Below, piece by piece: positions 41,106-50,779 of a stretch of DNA of 64,000 nucleotides. The stretch comes from Gilliamella apis (GTDB lineage Bacteria; Pseudomonadota; Gammaproteobacteria; Enterobacterales; Orbaceae). Position numbers and translations under genes: made by a program. The number at the start of each line of letters is the position of its first letter. Position 1 is the first letter of the stretch. Location of the stretch: assembly GCF_002142155.1 (NCBI RefSeq), contig NZ_NASD01000008.1:1-64000 (forward strand). The letters are read 5' to 3'. Under the pieces are notes generated by a model. It was not told the DNA's origin. It saw only the letters and a list, made by a program, of their open reading frames with translations, and searched no databases.

Positions 41106-42473
41106 ATGTTTGAGAATTTAACTGACCGTTTATCGCAGACATTCCGCAATATTAGTGGTCGTGGACGTCTGTCTGAAGATAATATCAAAGATGCACTACG
41201 TGATGTCCGAATGGCATTACTTGAAGCTGATGTTGCTCTACCTGTAGTACGAGAATTTATTAATCAAGTTAAACAAAAAGCCGTCGGTTTGGACGTGAAT
41301 AAAACGCTAACCCCAGGCCAAGAATTTATTAAAATCGTTCAAGCTGAACTTACTGCAGCAATGGGTGAAGTTAATAGTTCACTTAACTTAGCTACTCAAC
41401 CTCCAGCTGTAATACTAATGGCTGGTTTACAAGGTGCAGGTAAAACAACTAGCGTTGCAAAACTGGCAAAATTCTTAAAAGAAAAACAAAAAAAGAAAGT
41501 ATTAGTTGTTTCTGCCGATGTCTATCGACCCGCAGCAATAAAACAATTAGAAACACTTGCTAAAGCAATTGATGTCGAGTTCTTCCCATCAGATATCAAT
41601 CAAAAACCGGTTGATATTGTTAATAAAGCAATTTCACATGCGAAATTACAATTTTTTGATGTACTGATTGTCGATACCGCTGGTCGATTGCATGTTGATA
41701 GCGAGATGATGGATGAAATCAAAGCACTACATGATGCAATCAATCCAATTGAAACGCTATTTGTTGTCGATGCAATGACCGGGCAAGATGCTGCCAATAC
41801 AGCTAAAGCATTTAACGATGCCTTACCACTAACCGGTGTCATTTTAACTAAAGTTGATGGTGATGCTCGTGGTGGTGCGGCATTATCTATCCGCCATATC
41901 ACCGGTAAACCAATTAAGTTTTTAGGGATGGGGGAAAAAACGGATGCATTAGAGCCTTTTTACCCTGACCGTATCGCGTCACGTATTTTAGGCATGGGAG
42001 ATGTTCTCTCTTTAATTGAAGAATTACAGAGTAATGTTGATCGTGAAAAAGCGGAAAAAATCGCTAAAAAGTTAAAAAAAGGCGATAAATTTGACTTTAA
42101 TGATTTTCAAGATCAGCTTAAACAGATGCGTAATATGGGCGGAATGGGGGCCATGCTGGCTAAATTACCGGGGGTAGGTCAACTACCAGATCATATTAAA
42201 GCGCAAATGGATGACAAAATCACCATCAAAATGGAAGCAATAATTGGTTCTATGACATTAAAAGAGCGAGCGAATCCAGAAATCATCAAAGGATCACGCA
42301 AACGCCGTATTGCAAATGGATCAGGAACACAAGTACAAGATGTCAACAAACTACTTAAACAGTTTGAAGATATGCAAAAAATGATGAAAAAAATGAAAGG
42401 TGGCGGCATGATGAAGATGATGCGTCAAATGAAAGGTTTAATGGGCGGAGGCATGGGTTTCCCACCTAGATAA
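41106..42473 (+). CDS. ffh: Signal recognition particle protein Ffh
   Basis: SRP54-type GTPase targeting inner-membrane proteins with 4.5S RNA and FtsY. The start is ATG at 41106 (MFENLTDRLSQTFRNISGRG), 455 residues; upstream TTG codons are part of the leader. NG domain motifs are GLQGAGKTTSVAKLA, DTAGRLH and TKVDGDARGG. The M domain from about 330 is Met-rich and ends MKMMRQMKGLMGGGMGFPPR. A hairpin separates it from convergent rhtA. Confidence 0.98.
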   Translation: MFENLTDRLSQTFRNISGRGRLSEDNIKDALRDVRMALLEADVALPVVREFINQVKQKAVGLDVNKTLTPGQEFIKIVQAELTAAMGEVNSSLNLATQPPAVILMAGLQGAGKTTSVAKLAKFLKEKQKKKVLVVSADVYRPAAIKQLETLAKAIDVEFFPSDINQKPVDIVNKAISHAKLQFFDVLIVDTAGRLHVDSEMMDEIKALHDAINPIETLFVVDAMTGQDAANTAKAFNDALPLTGVILTKVDGDARGGAALSIRHITGKPIKFLGMGEKTDALEPFYPDRIASRILGMGDVLSLIEELQSNVDREKAEKIAKKLKKGDKFDFNDFQDQLKQMRNMGGMGAMLAKLPGVGQLPDHIKAQMDDKITIKMEAIIGSMTLKERANPEIIKGSRKRRIANGSGTQVQDVNKLLKQFEDMQKMMKKMKGGGMMKMMRQMKGLMGGGMGFPPR

Positions 42474-42504
42474 CGTTTTACTTTTCTCTTTCTTTCAATT
42501 CATT

Positions 42505-42530
42505 ACTATCGCGCAGCTTGGCGCGATAGT
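42505..42530. terminator. Bidirectional terminator between ffh and rhtA
   Basis: ACTATCGCGC AGCTTG GCGCGATAGT: a 10-bp GC-rich stem between convergent genes. Confidence 0.8.
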
Positions 42531-42542
42531 ATTTCAATAAAC

Positions 42543-43415
42543 TTAATTCTCGCGATTTATTGCTTTAATTTTACTTGGCCGATGCATAGTTAATACCGTT
42601 CCAATCGATGAAACGATAATAAACATAATAGCCAACCATTGATAATGTGTTAACTGTTCGTGCAACACAATTAATCCGGAAAACGCCGCAAATACCGGTG
42701 ACAAACTCATTAAGGTACTAAAAGTTTGGGCTGGTAAGCGTGGTAATGCAACCATATCAAGGCCATAAGGAATCGCTGACGCTAATAGTGAAACCATGAA
42801 AGCCAATGGCAAAATATCCAAGGAAAACATTGTACTACCACTTTGCCATACCCCAATTGGAAAGAGTAGTACTGAAGCAACAATCGAACCAAGCGCAACA
42901 CTTGGCGCACCATATATTTCGCCAGCTTTACGACCAAAAAGAATATAACCAGCCCAACAACTTCCAGCACATAAAGCCAATAAAAGACCAATCGGATCTA
43001 AGTCACTGCCTGCTTGATGAATAGGCAACAACATAACTAATCCAATTATGGCAATACCTAACCAAATAAAATCGGTTAATCGTCGACCGGAAAACATAGC
43101 CACCATAATTGGGCCGGTCAATTCAATTGCGACAGCAATACCTAAAGGAATACGAGAGATAGCATTATAAAAAGATAAATTCATGCAACCCATGGCAATA
43201 CCATACAAAATAATATATTTAATTGCTGATTTTGAAATCTTTTTACGCCATGGTTTAAAGATTATGACCAATAAAATAGAGGAAAAAAATAAACGCCACG
43301 CAGTCATTGCTTCTGGTCCAAGTATTGGGAACAAATATTTAGCAAATGAAGCACTTGATTGTACAGAAATCATTGATACAAAAATTAATAAAACTGGCCA
43401 AGATCTTTTGAACAT
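42543..43415 (-). CDS. rhtA: Threonine/homoserine exporter RhtA (EamA family)
   Basis: A 290-residue exporter with ten membrane segments in two EamA repeats. The N-terminal segment SVQSSASFAKYLFPILGPEA and the segments SRIPLGIAVAIELTGPIMVA and MVALPRLPAQTFSTLMSLSP track E. coli RhtA along its length. E. coli RhtA exports threonine and homoserine. It lies alone, convergent with ffh. Confidence 0.88.
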   Translation of the reverse strand: MFKRSWPVLLIFVSMISVQSSASFAKYLFPILGPEAMTAWRLFFSSILLVIIFKPWRKKISKSAIKYIILYGIAMGCMNLSFYNAISRIPLGIAVAIELTGPIMVAMFSGRRLTDFIWLGIAIIGLVMLLPIHQAGSDLDPIGLLLALCAGSCWAGYILFGRKAGEIYGAPSVALGSIVASVLLFPIGVWQSGSTMFSLDILPLAFMVSLLASAIPYGLDMVALPRLPAQTFSTLMSLSPVFAAFSGLIVLHEQLTHYQWLAIMFIIVSSIGTVLTMHRPSKIKAINREN

Positions 43416-43579
43416 AATAATAACCTTATTTGAACAATGGGATTGTTATAAAAAGGGAACAAACTGTTTGCATAACAGAATAAAATTCAATTTAAAATTT
43501 TCACCATCTATAGTAAAAAAGTGTTAATTAAACAAATTGTATAAATAATGTATTTAAAATTATCAAATAAACTTCACTG

Positions 43580-44563
43580 TTAGTTTTCCCTTTTTACTGA
43601 TAACAATGCCAGATCTTGTAATGCTTTTTTATAAGGAGAATCTGGTAAAATTGAAATCACATTAAACGCTTTGTTCGCCTCTTGCTGGGCTATTTTTAAA
43701 GTAAATTCAAGCGATCCGCATGATTTCATCACAGCTAAAACATGCTCTAACAAATGACGACCATTTCCTTGTTCAATCGCTTGCCGAATTAAAGCCGCAT
43801 CCTGCGCGTTAGCGTGATGCATAGCATGTAATAGTGGTAATGTCGGTTTACCCTCATTAAGATCATCACCCAAATTTTTACCCAATTTTTGATTACTATC
43901 GGCACTATAATCTAATAAGTCATCAATAATTTGAAAAGCAGTACCTAAATATTTTCCATATTCTTGCAAGGCAAATTCTTGTTCTGGGGTTGCTTCAGCA
44001 AGGACAGCAGCGGAATGAGAAGTCGCTTCAAATAGTCTTGCTGTTTTACGATATATGACTTGTAGATATTGTTCTTTAGTAATATCAGGATCATTACAAT
44101 TAAGTAGTTGTTGAACTTCACCTTCTGCAATAATATTCGTGGCTTCAGACATAATTTGTAATACTTTAAATGATTCGGTACGAACCATCATTTGAAAAGA
44201 ACGAGTATAAATATAATCGCCCACCAGAACACTAGCAGCATTACCAAATAATGCATTAGCTGTTGATTTTCCTCGCCGTAAATCTGACTCATCAACAACA
44301 TCATCATGCAATAAGGTTGCAGTATGAATAAATTCGATAAAAGCAGCCGTTATAATATGTTTATCACCCTGATAATTCAGTGCTTTAGCAATGAGCAAGG
44401 CAATGATTGGACGAATACGTTTACCGCCACTACTAATAATGTAATTGCCTAATTGATTGATTAATACAACATCAGAGCTAAGCTCTGCTTGTATTGCCTG
44501 ATTAACCTTCACTAAATCGTCTTGAACTAGATCGAGTATCTGTTTTATCGATGGATTATTCAT
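43580..44563 (-). CDS. ispB: Octaprenyl diphosphate synthase
   Basis: Trans-prenyltransferase that makes the ubiquinone side chain. The 327-residue form starting MNNPSIKQILDLVQDDLVKV aligns with the E. coli start; the frame continues 22 codons upstream. The two Asp-rich motifs are LLHDDVVDESD (Asp87, 88, 91) and FQIIDDLLDY; the GGKRIRP motif is at 47-53. The product length of eight isoprenes is inferred from similarity to IspB and implies ubiquinone-8. It is divergent from tonB. Confidence 0.95.
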   Translation of the reverse strand: MNNPSIKQILDLVQDDLVKVNQAIQAELSSDVVLINQLGNYIISSGGKRIRPIIALLIAKALNYQGDKHIITAAFIEFIHTATLLHDDVVDESDLRRGKSTANALFGNAASVLVGDYIYTRSFQMMVRTESFKVLQIMSEATNIIAEGEVQQLLNCNDPDITKEQYLQVIYRKTARLFEATSHSAAVLAEATPEQEFALQEYGKYLGTAFQIIDDLLDYSADSNQKLGKNLGDDLNEGKPTLPLLHAMHHANAQDAALIRQAIEQGNGRHLLEHVLAVMKSCGSLEFTLKIAQQEANKAFNVISILPDSPYKKALQDLALLSVKREN

Positions 44564-44660
44564 CAGTCTAACCGCTACAAATGAGAGATATTTACTTACT
44601 ATTATCTGATAAATATTTTTATGCAACAAGTTATTGATAAATCATATTTAAAAAAATGCT

Positions 44661-44679
44661 ACAAATGATAAGCATTTTC
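44661..44679 (+). promoter_or_regulatory. Fur box upstream of tonB
   Basis: ACAAATGATAAGCATTTTC agrees with the 19-base Fur consensus GATAATGATAATCATTATC at 14 positions and lies 40 bases before the tonB ATG. tonB is iron-repressed by Fur in E. coli. Confidence 0.7.
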
Positions 44680-44718
44680 ATTTAGAATACACACCCTAAG
44701 GGAAAAATTATTACTGTT

Positions 44719-45564
44719 ATGAAGATCAATTTTGATATAGATATCAACACAGAAAAAGAGCCGCAATCATCTGCTGCAAATAAGCAAAAGGATGATTATA
44801 TATACGTATTTGCATCTGTTGCTGTGATATCTCATCTACTTTTATTAGGATTATTATTTAGCTCGGCATTGTTCGCAAATAATATTATGATTGATGAAGG
44901 TGATGATTCAATTAAAGCCGTAATGGTTGACCTTACTCAGTTAGCAGCCCCAGAACAATCATTAGTTGAAAATACGCCTGATATTCAAGGTGCTGAAAAC
45001 AGTGAAATCATAGATAATAAACCTATCGAAGAGCAACCCGTTGAACCTGTTGTAGAACCTGAAGTTGTTAAAGAAGAAACACCTGAGCGTACACCGGAAA
45101 AAGAACCCGAAAAACCTACTGTTGAACCGGATAAACCAACAATAGTAAAACCAGAACCAAAACCGAAACCAAAAAAGAAAAAGCCACCTACACAAAAAGC
45201 TTCTCATCAACAAGTTAGACAAGAAGCAATTAGTGATAATACGGCAAAAACATCAGTAGCACCTAAAATTTCTGATAGTCAGCAATATTCGGGCACTCCA
45301 ACACCGATTAGCCGAAATCGCCCAGAATATCCAAGAAGAGCACTAGACATGCGCTTAGAAGGTCATGTTATTGTCATGTTTGATGTAAATAGTGAAGGGC
45401 GAGTTGAAAATATTAGAATTATTGAAGCTCAACCCAATAATATTTTTAATCGCTCAGTGATCACAGCAATGAAAACATGGAAATACAAACCAATTGCTGG
45501 TAAAGATATCAAAATGAAGATTATCTTTAATCGTGATAGCTCAATTAGTTTAGGTAACGGCTAA
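44719..45564 (+). CDS. tonB: Energy transducer TonB
   Basis: Transmits proton-motive force to outer-membrane receptors for iron complexes and cobalamin. The 281 residues comprise a short cytoplasmic tail, one membrane span (about 27-53, with His39), a Pro/Glu/Lys-rich periplasmic spacer (about 85-160) and the TonB C-terminal domain with NRPEYPRRALDMRLEGHV and AMKTWKYKP. A Fur box lies in its promoter. exbB and exbD are not adjacent. Confidence 0.95.
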   Translation: MKINFDIDINTEKEPQSSAANKQKDDYIYVFASVAVISHLLLLGLLFSSALFANNIMIDEGDDSIKAVMVDLTQLAAPEQSLVENTPDIQGAENSEIIDNKPIEEQPVEPVVEPEVVKEETPERTPEKEPEKPTVEPDKPTIVKPEPKPKPKKKKPPTQKASHQQVRQEAISDNTAKTSVAPKISDSQQYSGTPTPISRNRPEYPRRALDMRLEGHVIVMFDVNSEGRVENIRIIEAQPNNIFNRSVITAMKTWKYKPIAGKDIKMKIIFNRDSSISLGNG

Positions 45565-45624
45565 ACTGACATTTATCAATCAATAACTATCATTCAATAG
45601 TATTTATTTAAAATAAAACTTAAT

Positions 45625-45654
45625 GGTGCTAATCTTAATTTATTGATTAGCACC
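45625..45654. terminator. Bidirectional hairpin between tonB and pepP
   Basis: GGTGCTAATC / GATTAGCACC, 10-bp stem with a 10-base loop, between convergent genes. Confidence 0.7.
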
Positions 45655-45670
45655 TTACTTGATCATAAGT

Positions 45671-46984
45671 TTATTTATTGATTTGCATTAACTTCTCAAT
45701 TTGTTGAGGATCTTTAGGCACCATTGCGGTTAAAACTTCATTACCTGAATCAGTAATTAAAATATTATCCTCTATGCGGATGCCGATTCCTTTATAACGC
45801 TCAGGAACATCGGCTTCTTGATTAATATAGAGCCCTGGTTCAACCGTTAACACCATGCCTGCAGCAAGAATGCGATCACGATCGCTACCGACATCATGCA
45901 CATCAATACCTAGCCAATGTCCTAAACCATGCATATAAAATGCCATGTAAGCTTTATTTGCAATTAACGTCTCGATATCGCCCTGCATAATGCCAAGTTT
46001 AACTAAACCTTCAACCATAATTCGAATAATTTGTTGGTTTACTATTGATATTGCAGTACCTGGTTGTAATAATTTGATTGCCGCGTATTGTGCCGTTAAC
46101 ACAATGTCATATATTTCACGTTGTGACTGATTAAATTTACCATTTATAGGAAATGTACGGGTGATATCACCGGCATAATATTGATATTCACAACCAGCAT
46201 CAATTAAGACTAAATCGCCATCTTTCAATTGGTCACTATTATTTTCATAATGCAATATACAACCATTATTTCCGCCACCAACAATAGTGTTATATGACGG
46301 CCAACGAGCACCACGCCGAGCAAACTCGTGTAAAATTTCGGCTTCTAATTGATATTCAAACCAATTGGGCTGACATTTTTGCATTGCTCGAATATGTGCC
46401 TTAGCACTTATTTCACAAGCTTGGCGTAAAATGGCGATTTCGTATTCAGACTTAAACATCCGCATTTCGTGAACGATTGGTCGCCAATCAATAACAATGC
46501 TTGGCGCTGAAAGTTTTAATCGACCGCCTTGCCGTAGCGTATTAAGCGTTTTTTTAATTATCTCGTCAGCATAATGATATAGCTGGTCAGCATAATAAAT
46601 AGCTTTTTTACCATTGATTAAATTAGGCAAAACCTCATCAATCTCATCAAAAAGATAGGCTTCATCTACTAAAACTTTTTCAAGTGCAGCTTGTTGACCT
46701 AACCGATATCCGGTCCATGTTTCCGCTAAAGGATCCTTTTTACGGTTAAATAATATGTATCGAGCCTGATTATCAGATTCCTTTATTACCGCCAATAGTG
46801 CTTCTGGCTCGGCAAAAAAAGTAAAATACCAAAAATCACTATCTTGCCGATAAGGATAGTGAGTATCATTGCTTCGCGTAACCTCTGGTGAAGCAAAAAA
46901 CAAAGCGATACTATTTGGCTCCATTTGTGCCAATAATTTATTTCGTCGCGCTAAAAGTTCTGTTTTGCTATGCATATCTACCAT
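45671..46984 (-). CDS. pepP: Xaa-Pro aminopeptidase
   Basis: Dinuclear manganese peptidase removing an N-terminal residue before proline. It has 437 residues from the ATG at 46984, chosen because AAGGTG lies 8 bases before it; the frame runs further by 7 codons. The N-terminal domain has EVTRSNDTHYPYRQDSDFWY. The pita-bread domain carries the metal ligands in LVLIDAGCEYQYYAGDITRT, HGLGHWLGIDVHD, VEPGLY and IRIEDN. It starts 32 bases after ygfB, as in E. coli. Confidence 0.96.
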   Translation of the reverse strand: MVDMHSKTELLARRNKLLAQMEPNSIALFFASPEVTRSNDTHYPYRQDSDFWYFTFFAEPEALLAVIKESDNQARYILFNRKKDPLAETWTGYRLGQQAALEKVLVDEAYLFDEIDEVLPNLINGKKAIYYADQLYHYADEIIKKTLNTLRQGGRLKLSAPSIVIDWRPIVHEMRMFKSEYEIAILRQACEISAKAHIRAMQKCQPNWFEYQLEAEILHEFARRGARWPSYNTIVGGGNNGCILHYENNSDQLKDGDLVLIDAGCEYQYYAGDITRTFPINGKFNQSQREIYDIVLTAQYAAIKLLQPGTAISIVNQQIIRIMVEGLVKLGIMQGDIETLIANKAYMAFYMHGLGHWLGIDVHDVGSDRDRILAAGMVLTVEPGLYINQEADVPERYKGIGIRIEDNILITDSGNEVLTAMVPKDPQQIEKLMQINK

Positions 46985-47016
46985 AACTTGCACCTTAAAA
47001 ATCAATGATACTGATA

Positions 47017-47559
47017 TTAATGAATAGTTGGGGTTATATCAGATTCGTTAAATTCATCAAAACAAAGCATCGCCGTGATCCGAACGTATTCTTTAATTTC
47101 TTCAAATGCAAAGCCTAACTCTTGCTGATCTTCATTTTCATCATAACCCAATTTAACGATTTGTCTCAGGTCGTATATTGCCTCACCAACATCACCTTTA
47201 ACCCGATTAATTTTAGGTTGAACCAAACCAATTCCTAATAAAAAATGATTAACCCATCCGACTAAATCATCAATTTGGGTAAATAAATCTTGATCGCCGA
47301 GTAACAATTGAAACTCAAAATCTTCATCAATAAGCTGCTGTTTTGTTAAATGATATAATTTTTCAATTTCTTTGTTTAAAGGTTCAGCAATGCTTTGCCC
47401 ATCATTTAACATATCCTTAGTTAAAATTTTCCAGCTTTCATCATGATTGCCGCCAGCTAATATACCTGATAAAAAACCATGTAATTCAGCCACTGTCATG
47501 CCGATTTTATTTTGGATAAGTTGGCGATTAAGTTCATTGTAATTATTGCTATTAGTCAT
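47017..47559 (-). CDS. ygfB: UPF0149 family protein YgfB
   Basis: A 180-residue helical protein (192 in E. coli) of the YecA/YgfB family, start MTNSNNYNELNRQLIQNKIG with AAGGTGG upstream. Diagnostic segments are MTVAELHGFLSGILAGGNHD, LVGWVNHFLLGIGLVQPKI and EIKEYVRITAMLCFDEF. The function is not settled; in Pseudomonas it affects beta-lactamase regulation. The SEC-C metal motif of YecA is absent. It precedes pepP as in E. coli. Confidence 0.9.
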   Translation of the reverse strand: MTNSNNYNELNRQLIQNKIGMTVAELHGFLSGILAGGNHDESWKILTKDMLNDGQSIAEPLNKEIEKLYHLTKQQLIDEDFEFQLLLGDQDLFTQIDDLVGWVNHFLLGIGLVQPKINRVKGDVGEAIYDLRQIVKLGYDENEDQQELGFAFEEIKEYVRITAMLCFDEFNESDITPTIH

Positions 47560-47683
47560 TAGATCCACCTTAGTCTTAAATACCGTGAAAACACACCCCC
47601 TGCACTTTCACGGATTAATAGTATATAATTTATGCCTAGCTATAAATAATAAACAGGTTATTGTGCTTTATAAAGGAAATATT

Positions 47684-48028
47684 TTGAACATTTTTAGATT
47701 GATCGTAGCATTGCCCTCGCTATTTTTATTCTTTGTTATGTCATTAACTGCATGTAGTTCATGGGTGCCCAATAAAGGCGTGATTGTTCTTAATGTACAG
47801 AATCAAACAAATACCTCTATAACTAGCCAAGATTTACCTAAAAATTATCATTTAGGCAACAGCGAACAAGAGCTTGAAAAATTTGAATCTTTTTGCCACG
47901 AAGAGATCCGGGCTTCACAACTTGATGGTAGTGAAGAAGTTGTGTTTGAAAATATCAAACGAGGAATTCACGGGCAGGTGGAATTTAAAAAATGTCGTGA
48001 TAAAATCACTCGAATTTACCGATATTAA
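47684..48028 (+). CDS. Hypothetical small lipoprotein
   Basis: The frame from the TTG at 47684 encodes 114 residues: a signal with lipobox (ALPSLFLFFVMSLTACSSW, lipid Cys at 24), then a short hydrophilic domain with two Cys (FCHEEI and EFKKCRDK) that could form a disulfide. AAAGGAAAT lies just upstream of the TTG; the in-frame extension further upstream overlaps ygfB and lacks secretion features. No family is recognised. It is divergent from ygfB and 141 bases before ptsH. Confidence 0.6.
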   Translation: MNIFRLIVALPSLFLFFVMSLTACSSWVPNKGVIVLNVQNQTNTSITSQDLPKNYHLGNSEQELEKFESFCHEEIRASQLDGSEEVVFENIKRGIHGQVEFKKCRDKITRIYRY

Positions 48029-48169
48029 CAATAATATCGGCTAACTTGGTTGATTATTATCTACAAGATTGGACGAATTGTTAAAGAACTGTGAAATCTT
48101 ACTAGCCTTTCACGCTGTTTTTATTTATATTGTCGTCTGAAAAAACATATTTTTGGGAGTAAAATAATT

Positions 48170-48427
48170 ATGTATAAACAAGATGTAACCATTACTGCAT
48201 CGAATGGCCTTCATACTCGCCCTGCTGCGCAATTTGTAAAAGAAGCAAAAAACTTTAATGCTGAAATTACTGTCACATCAAACGGAAAAAGTGCTAGCGC
48301 TAAAAGCTTATTCAAATTACAAACATTAGGCTTAACTCAAGGCACAACTATTACTATTTCAGCCGAAGGTGAAGATGAAAAAGAAGCAGTAACTCATTTA
48401 GTAAAATTAATTCCTGAATTGGAATAA
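48170..48427 (+). CDS. ptsH: PTS phosphocarrier protein HPr
   Basis: Carries phosphate from enzyme I to sugar-specific EIIA proteins. It has 85 residues. Phosphorylated His15 lies in [14 protein letters not shown], and the Ser46 site region is [17 protein letters not shown]. First gene of ptsH-ptsI-crr; a GGGAG lies upstream of the ATG. Confidence 0.98.
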   Translation: MYKQDVTITASNGLHTRPAAQFVKEAKNFNAEITVTSNGKSASAKSLFKLQTLGLTQGTTITISAEGEDEKEAVTHLVKLIPELE

Positions 48428-48478
48428 TACTCCCAATTATTATTGAACGGTTTTAATATTGAATAAGGATTAAATGTT

Positions 48479-50206
48479 ATGGTATCAGGTATACTTGTTT
48501 CCCCAGGTATCGCTTTTGCAAAAGCGCTATTATTAAAAGAAGAACCTATTGTAATTAATAATAGGCAAATTCTTGATAACAAAATTGACGCTGAAATCGA
48601 ACGCTTTAAAGAAGCTCGTCAAAAATCAAGCGAACAATTAAATGCTATCATGGAGAGAGCAAAAACCACATTAGGTGAAGATAAAGCTGCCATTTTTGAA
48701 GGTCACATAATGCTTCTTGAGGATGAAGATCTTGAACAAGAAGTTATCTCACGTATCCAAAGTAAACACTCAAGTGCTGATGCTGCCGTTCAATCTGTAT
48801 TTGAAACGCAAGCAAAAGAGTTAGAAAACTTAGATGACGAATATTTAAAAGAACGTGCTGCAGATATCCGTGATATTGGCAAACGTCTATTGAAAAACAT
48901 TCTCGGTATTGAAATTGTTGATCTAAGTGCTATTAGCCAACCTTGTATCCTAGTTGCAACTGATTTAACACCATCAGAAACTGCACAATTAAATTTAGAT
49001 ATGGTGTTAGGATTTATCACTGATGCTGGTGGTCGCACTTCACATACCTCAATCATGGCTCGTTCATTAGAAATTCCAGCTATCGTTGGTACCTCTAATG
49101 CAACCCAAGCAATCAAACAAGGTGATTTTGTTATTTTAGATGCTATCAACAACGCTATCTATATTAATCCTGATCACACTACTGAAGAAAAATTAAAACA
49201 AGTCCAAGCAAAATATATTGCTGACAAAGAAGAATTAGCAAAATTAAAAGATTTACCAGCGGTAACTCTTGATGGTCATCAAGTGGAAATTTGTGCCAAT
49301 ATCGGTACAGTTCGTGATATTGCTGGTGCCGATCGTAATGGTTATGAAGGTGTTGGTCTTTATCGCACTGAATTCTTATTTATGGATCGTGATGCGTATC
49401 CTAATGAAGAAGAACAATTCAAAGCATATAAAGAAGTAGCCGAATCAACGAATGGTTTATCAATTATCGTTCGTACCATGGATATTGGTGGTGACAAAGA
49501 TGTACCTTATATGCATTTACCAAAAGAAGAAAATCCATTCTTAGGTTGGCGTGCAATTCGTATCTGTTTAGATCGTAAAGAGATATTACATGCACAATTA
49601 CGCGCAATTCTACGTGCTTCAGCCTTTGGTAAATTACGTATCATGTTCCCAATGATTATTTCAGTTGAAGAAATTCGTATCTTAAAATCTGAAATCAATA
49701 TTCTTAAAGAACAATTAACCGCCGAAGGTAAAGCGTTTGATAAAGAAATCGAAATTGGAGTTATGATTGAAACCCCTGCAGCAGCAGTTATTGCTCGTCA
49801 CTTAGCTAAAGAAGTTGACTTCTTCAGTATTGGTACTAACGATTTAACCCAATATACACTTGCTGTTGACCGTGGTAATGAGCTTATATCACATCTTTAT
49901 AATCCGTTTTCACCATCAGTGTTAACATTAATTAAAAATGTCATTGATGCTTCTCATAAAGAAGGCAAATGGACAGGAATGTGTGGTGAACTTGCTGGTG
50001 ATGAAAGAGCAACTATCCTATTATTAGGTATGGGACTTGATGAGTTTAGTATGAGTGCTGTATCAATTCCTAAAATCAAAAAATTAATTCGTAATACCAA
50101 TTACGAAGAAGCGAAAAAATTTGCTGAAACTGCACTAGAAAAAGCAACCGCTAAAGAAATAACTGATTTAATTGAAAAATATACTGCTGAAAAGCAAATT
50201 TGTTAG
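48479..50206 (+). CDS. ptsI: PTS enzyme I
   Basis: Phosphoenolpyruvate-protein phosphotransferase, 575 residues as in E. coli. Phosphorylated His189 lies in [15 protein letters not shown]. The PEP-binding barrel has [17 protein letters not shown] and the acid catalyst region MCGELAGDE. It follows ptsH by 51 bases. Its TAG stop is embedded in the AGGAGG ribosome-binding site of crr. Confidence 0.98.
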   Translation: MVSGILVSPGIAFAKALLLKEEPIVINNRQILDNKIDAEIERFKEARQKSSEQLNAIMERAKTTLGEDKAAIFEGHIMLLEDEDLEQEVISRIQSKHSSADAAVQSVFETQAKELENLDDEYLKERAADIRDIGKRLLKNILGIEIVDLSAISQPCILVATDLTPSETAQLNLDMVLGFITDAGGRTSHTSIMARSLEIPAIVGTSNATQAIKQGDFVILDAINNAIYINPDHTTEEKLKQVQAKYIADKEELAKLKDLPAVTLDGHQVEICANIGTVRDIAGADRNGYEGVGLYRTEFLFMDRDAYPNEEEQFKAYKEVAESTNGLSIIVRTMDIGGDKDVPYMHLPKEENPFLGWRAIRICLDRKEILHAQLRAILRASAFGKLRIMFPMIISVEEIRILKSEINILKEQLTAEGKAFDKEIEIGVMIETPAAAVIARHLAKEVDFFSIGTNDLTQYTLAVDRGNELISHLYNPFSPSVLTLIKNVIDASHKEGKWTGMCGELAGDERATILLLGMGLDEFSMSAVSIPKIKKLIRNTNYEEAKKFAETALEKATAKEITDLIEKYTAEKQIC

Positions 50207-50215
50207 GAGGCCATA

Positions 50216-50719
50216 ATGGGTCTATTTGATAAAATAAAACAGTTTGTCTCTGACGATAACAAAAATAGCATTGAAATTATTGCACCTCTTAGTGGAGAGA
50301 TCGTTAAAATCGAAGATGTGCCTGATGTTGTTTTTGCTGAAAAAATCGTTGGTGATGGCGTTGCAATTAAACCATCTGGCAACAAAATTGTCGCACCATT
50401 AAATGGTAAAATTGGCAAAATTTTTGAAACTAATCATGCTTTTGCGATTGAGTCAGATGAAGGTATTGAACTTTTTGTTCATTTTGGTATAGATACCGTT
50501 GAACTAAAAGGTGAAGGTTTTACTCGTGTTGCTGAAGAAGGACAACAAGTTAAAATTGGTGATACTATCATTGAAATTGATCTACCGTTACTTGAAAGTA
50601 AAGCTAAATCAGTTTTAACTCCTGTTGTAATTTCAAATATGGAAACAGTAGTTGAACTAACCAAACTAACTGGTTCTGTTGAAGCAGGTAAAACGCCAAT
50701 TATGCGTATTAAAAAATAA
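50216..50719 (+). CDS. crr: PTS glucose-specific EIIA component
   Basis: Accepts phosphate from HPr and regulates carbon use (inducer exclusion, adenylate cyclase). It has 167 residues. Phosphorylated His89 ([11 protein letters not shown]) pairs with His74 in ETNHAF, as in the E. coli protein. The lack of fused IIBC domains and the position after ptsI support the crr assignment. It is followed by a strong terminator. Confidence 0.97.
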   Translation: MGLFDKIKQFVSDDNKNSIEIIAPLSGEIVKIEDVPDVVFAEKIVGDGVAIKPSGNKIVAPLNGKIGKIFETNHAFAIESDEGIELFVHFGIDTVELKGEGFTRVAEEGQQVKIGDTIIEIDLPLLESKAKSVLTPVVISNMETVVELTKLTGSVEAGKTPIMRIKK

Positions 50720-50727
50720 TCATCTAT

Positions 50728-50760
50728 AAAAACCTTCAGTTAAAACTGAAGGTTTTTTTT
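50728..50760 (+). terminator. pts operon terminator
   Basis: AAAAACCTTCAGT TAAA ACTGAAGGTTTTT with further T residues; a strong intrinsic terminator, also usable by convergent pgi. Confidence 0.93.
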
Positions 50761-50779
50761 ATCTATTGTTAAACTCGCT

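Noticed and set aside
44962-45222. Minus-strand Phe/Trp-rich frame inside tonB
   Set aside because: Antisense of the Pro/Glu/Lys-rich spacer of TonB; it has no start context and no homologue-like features.
47546-47683. N-terminal extension of the small lipoprotein up to 47546
   Set aside because: It overlaps ygfB, lacks a ribosome-binding site and would bury the signal peptide; the TTG at 47684 is better.
48029-48169. CRP site in front of ptsH
   Set aside because: TGTGA and TCAC occur, but the spacing is about 15 bases rather than 6, so the match is not convincing.
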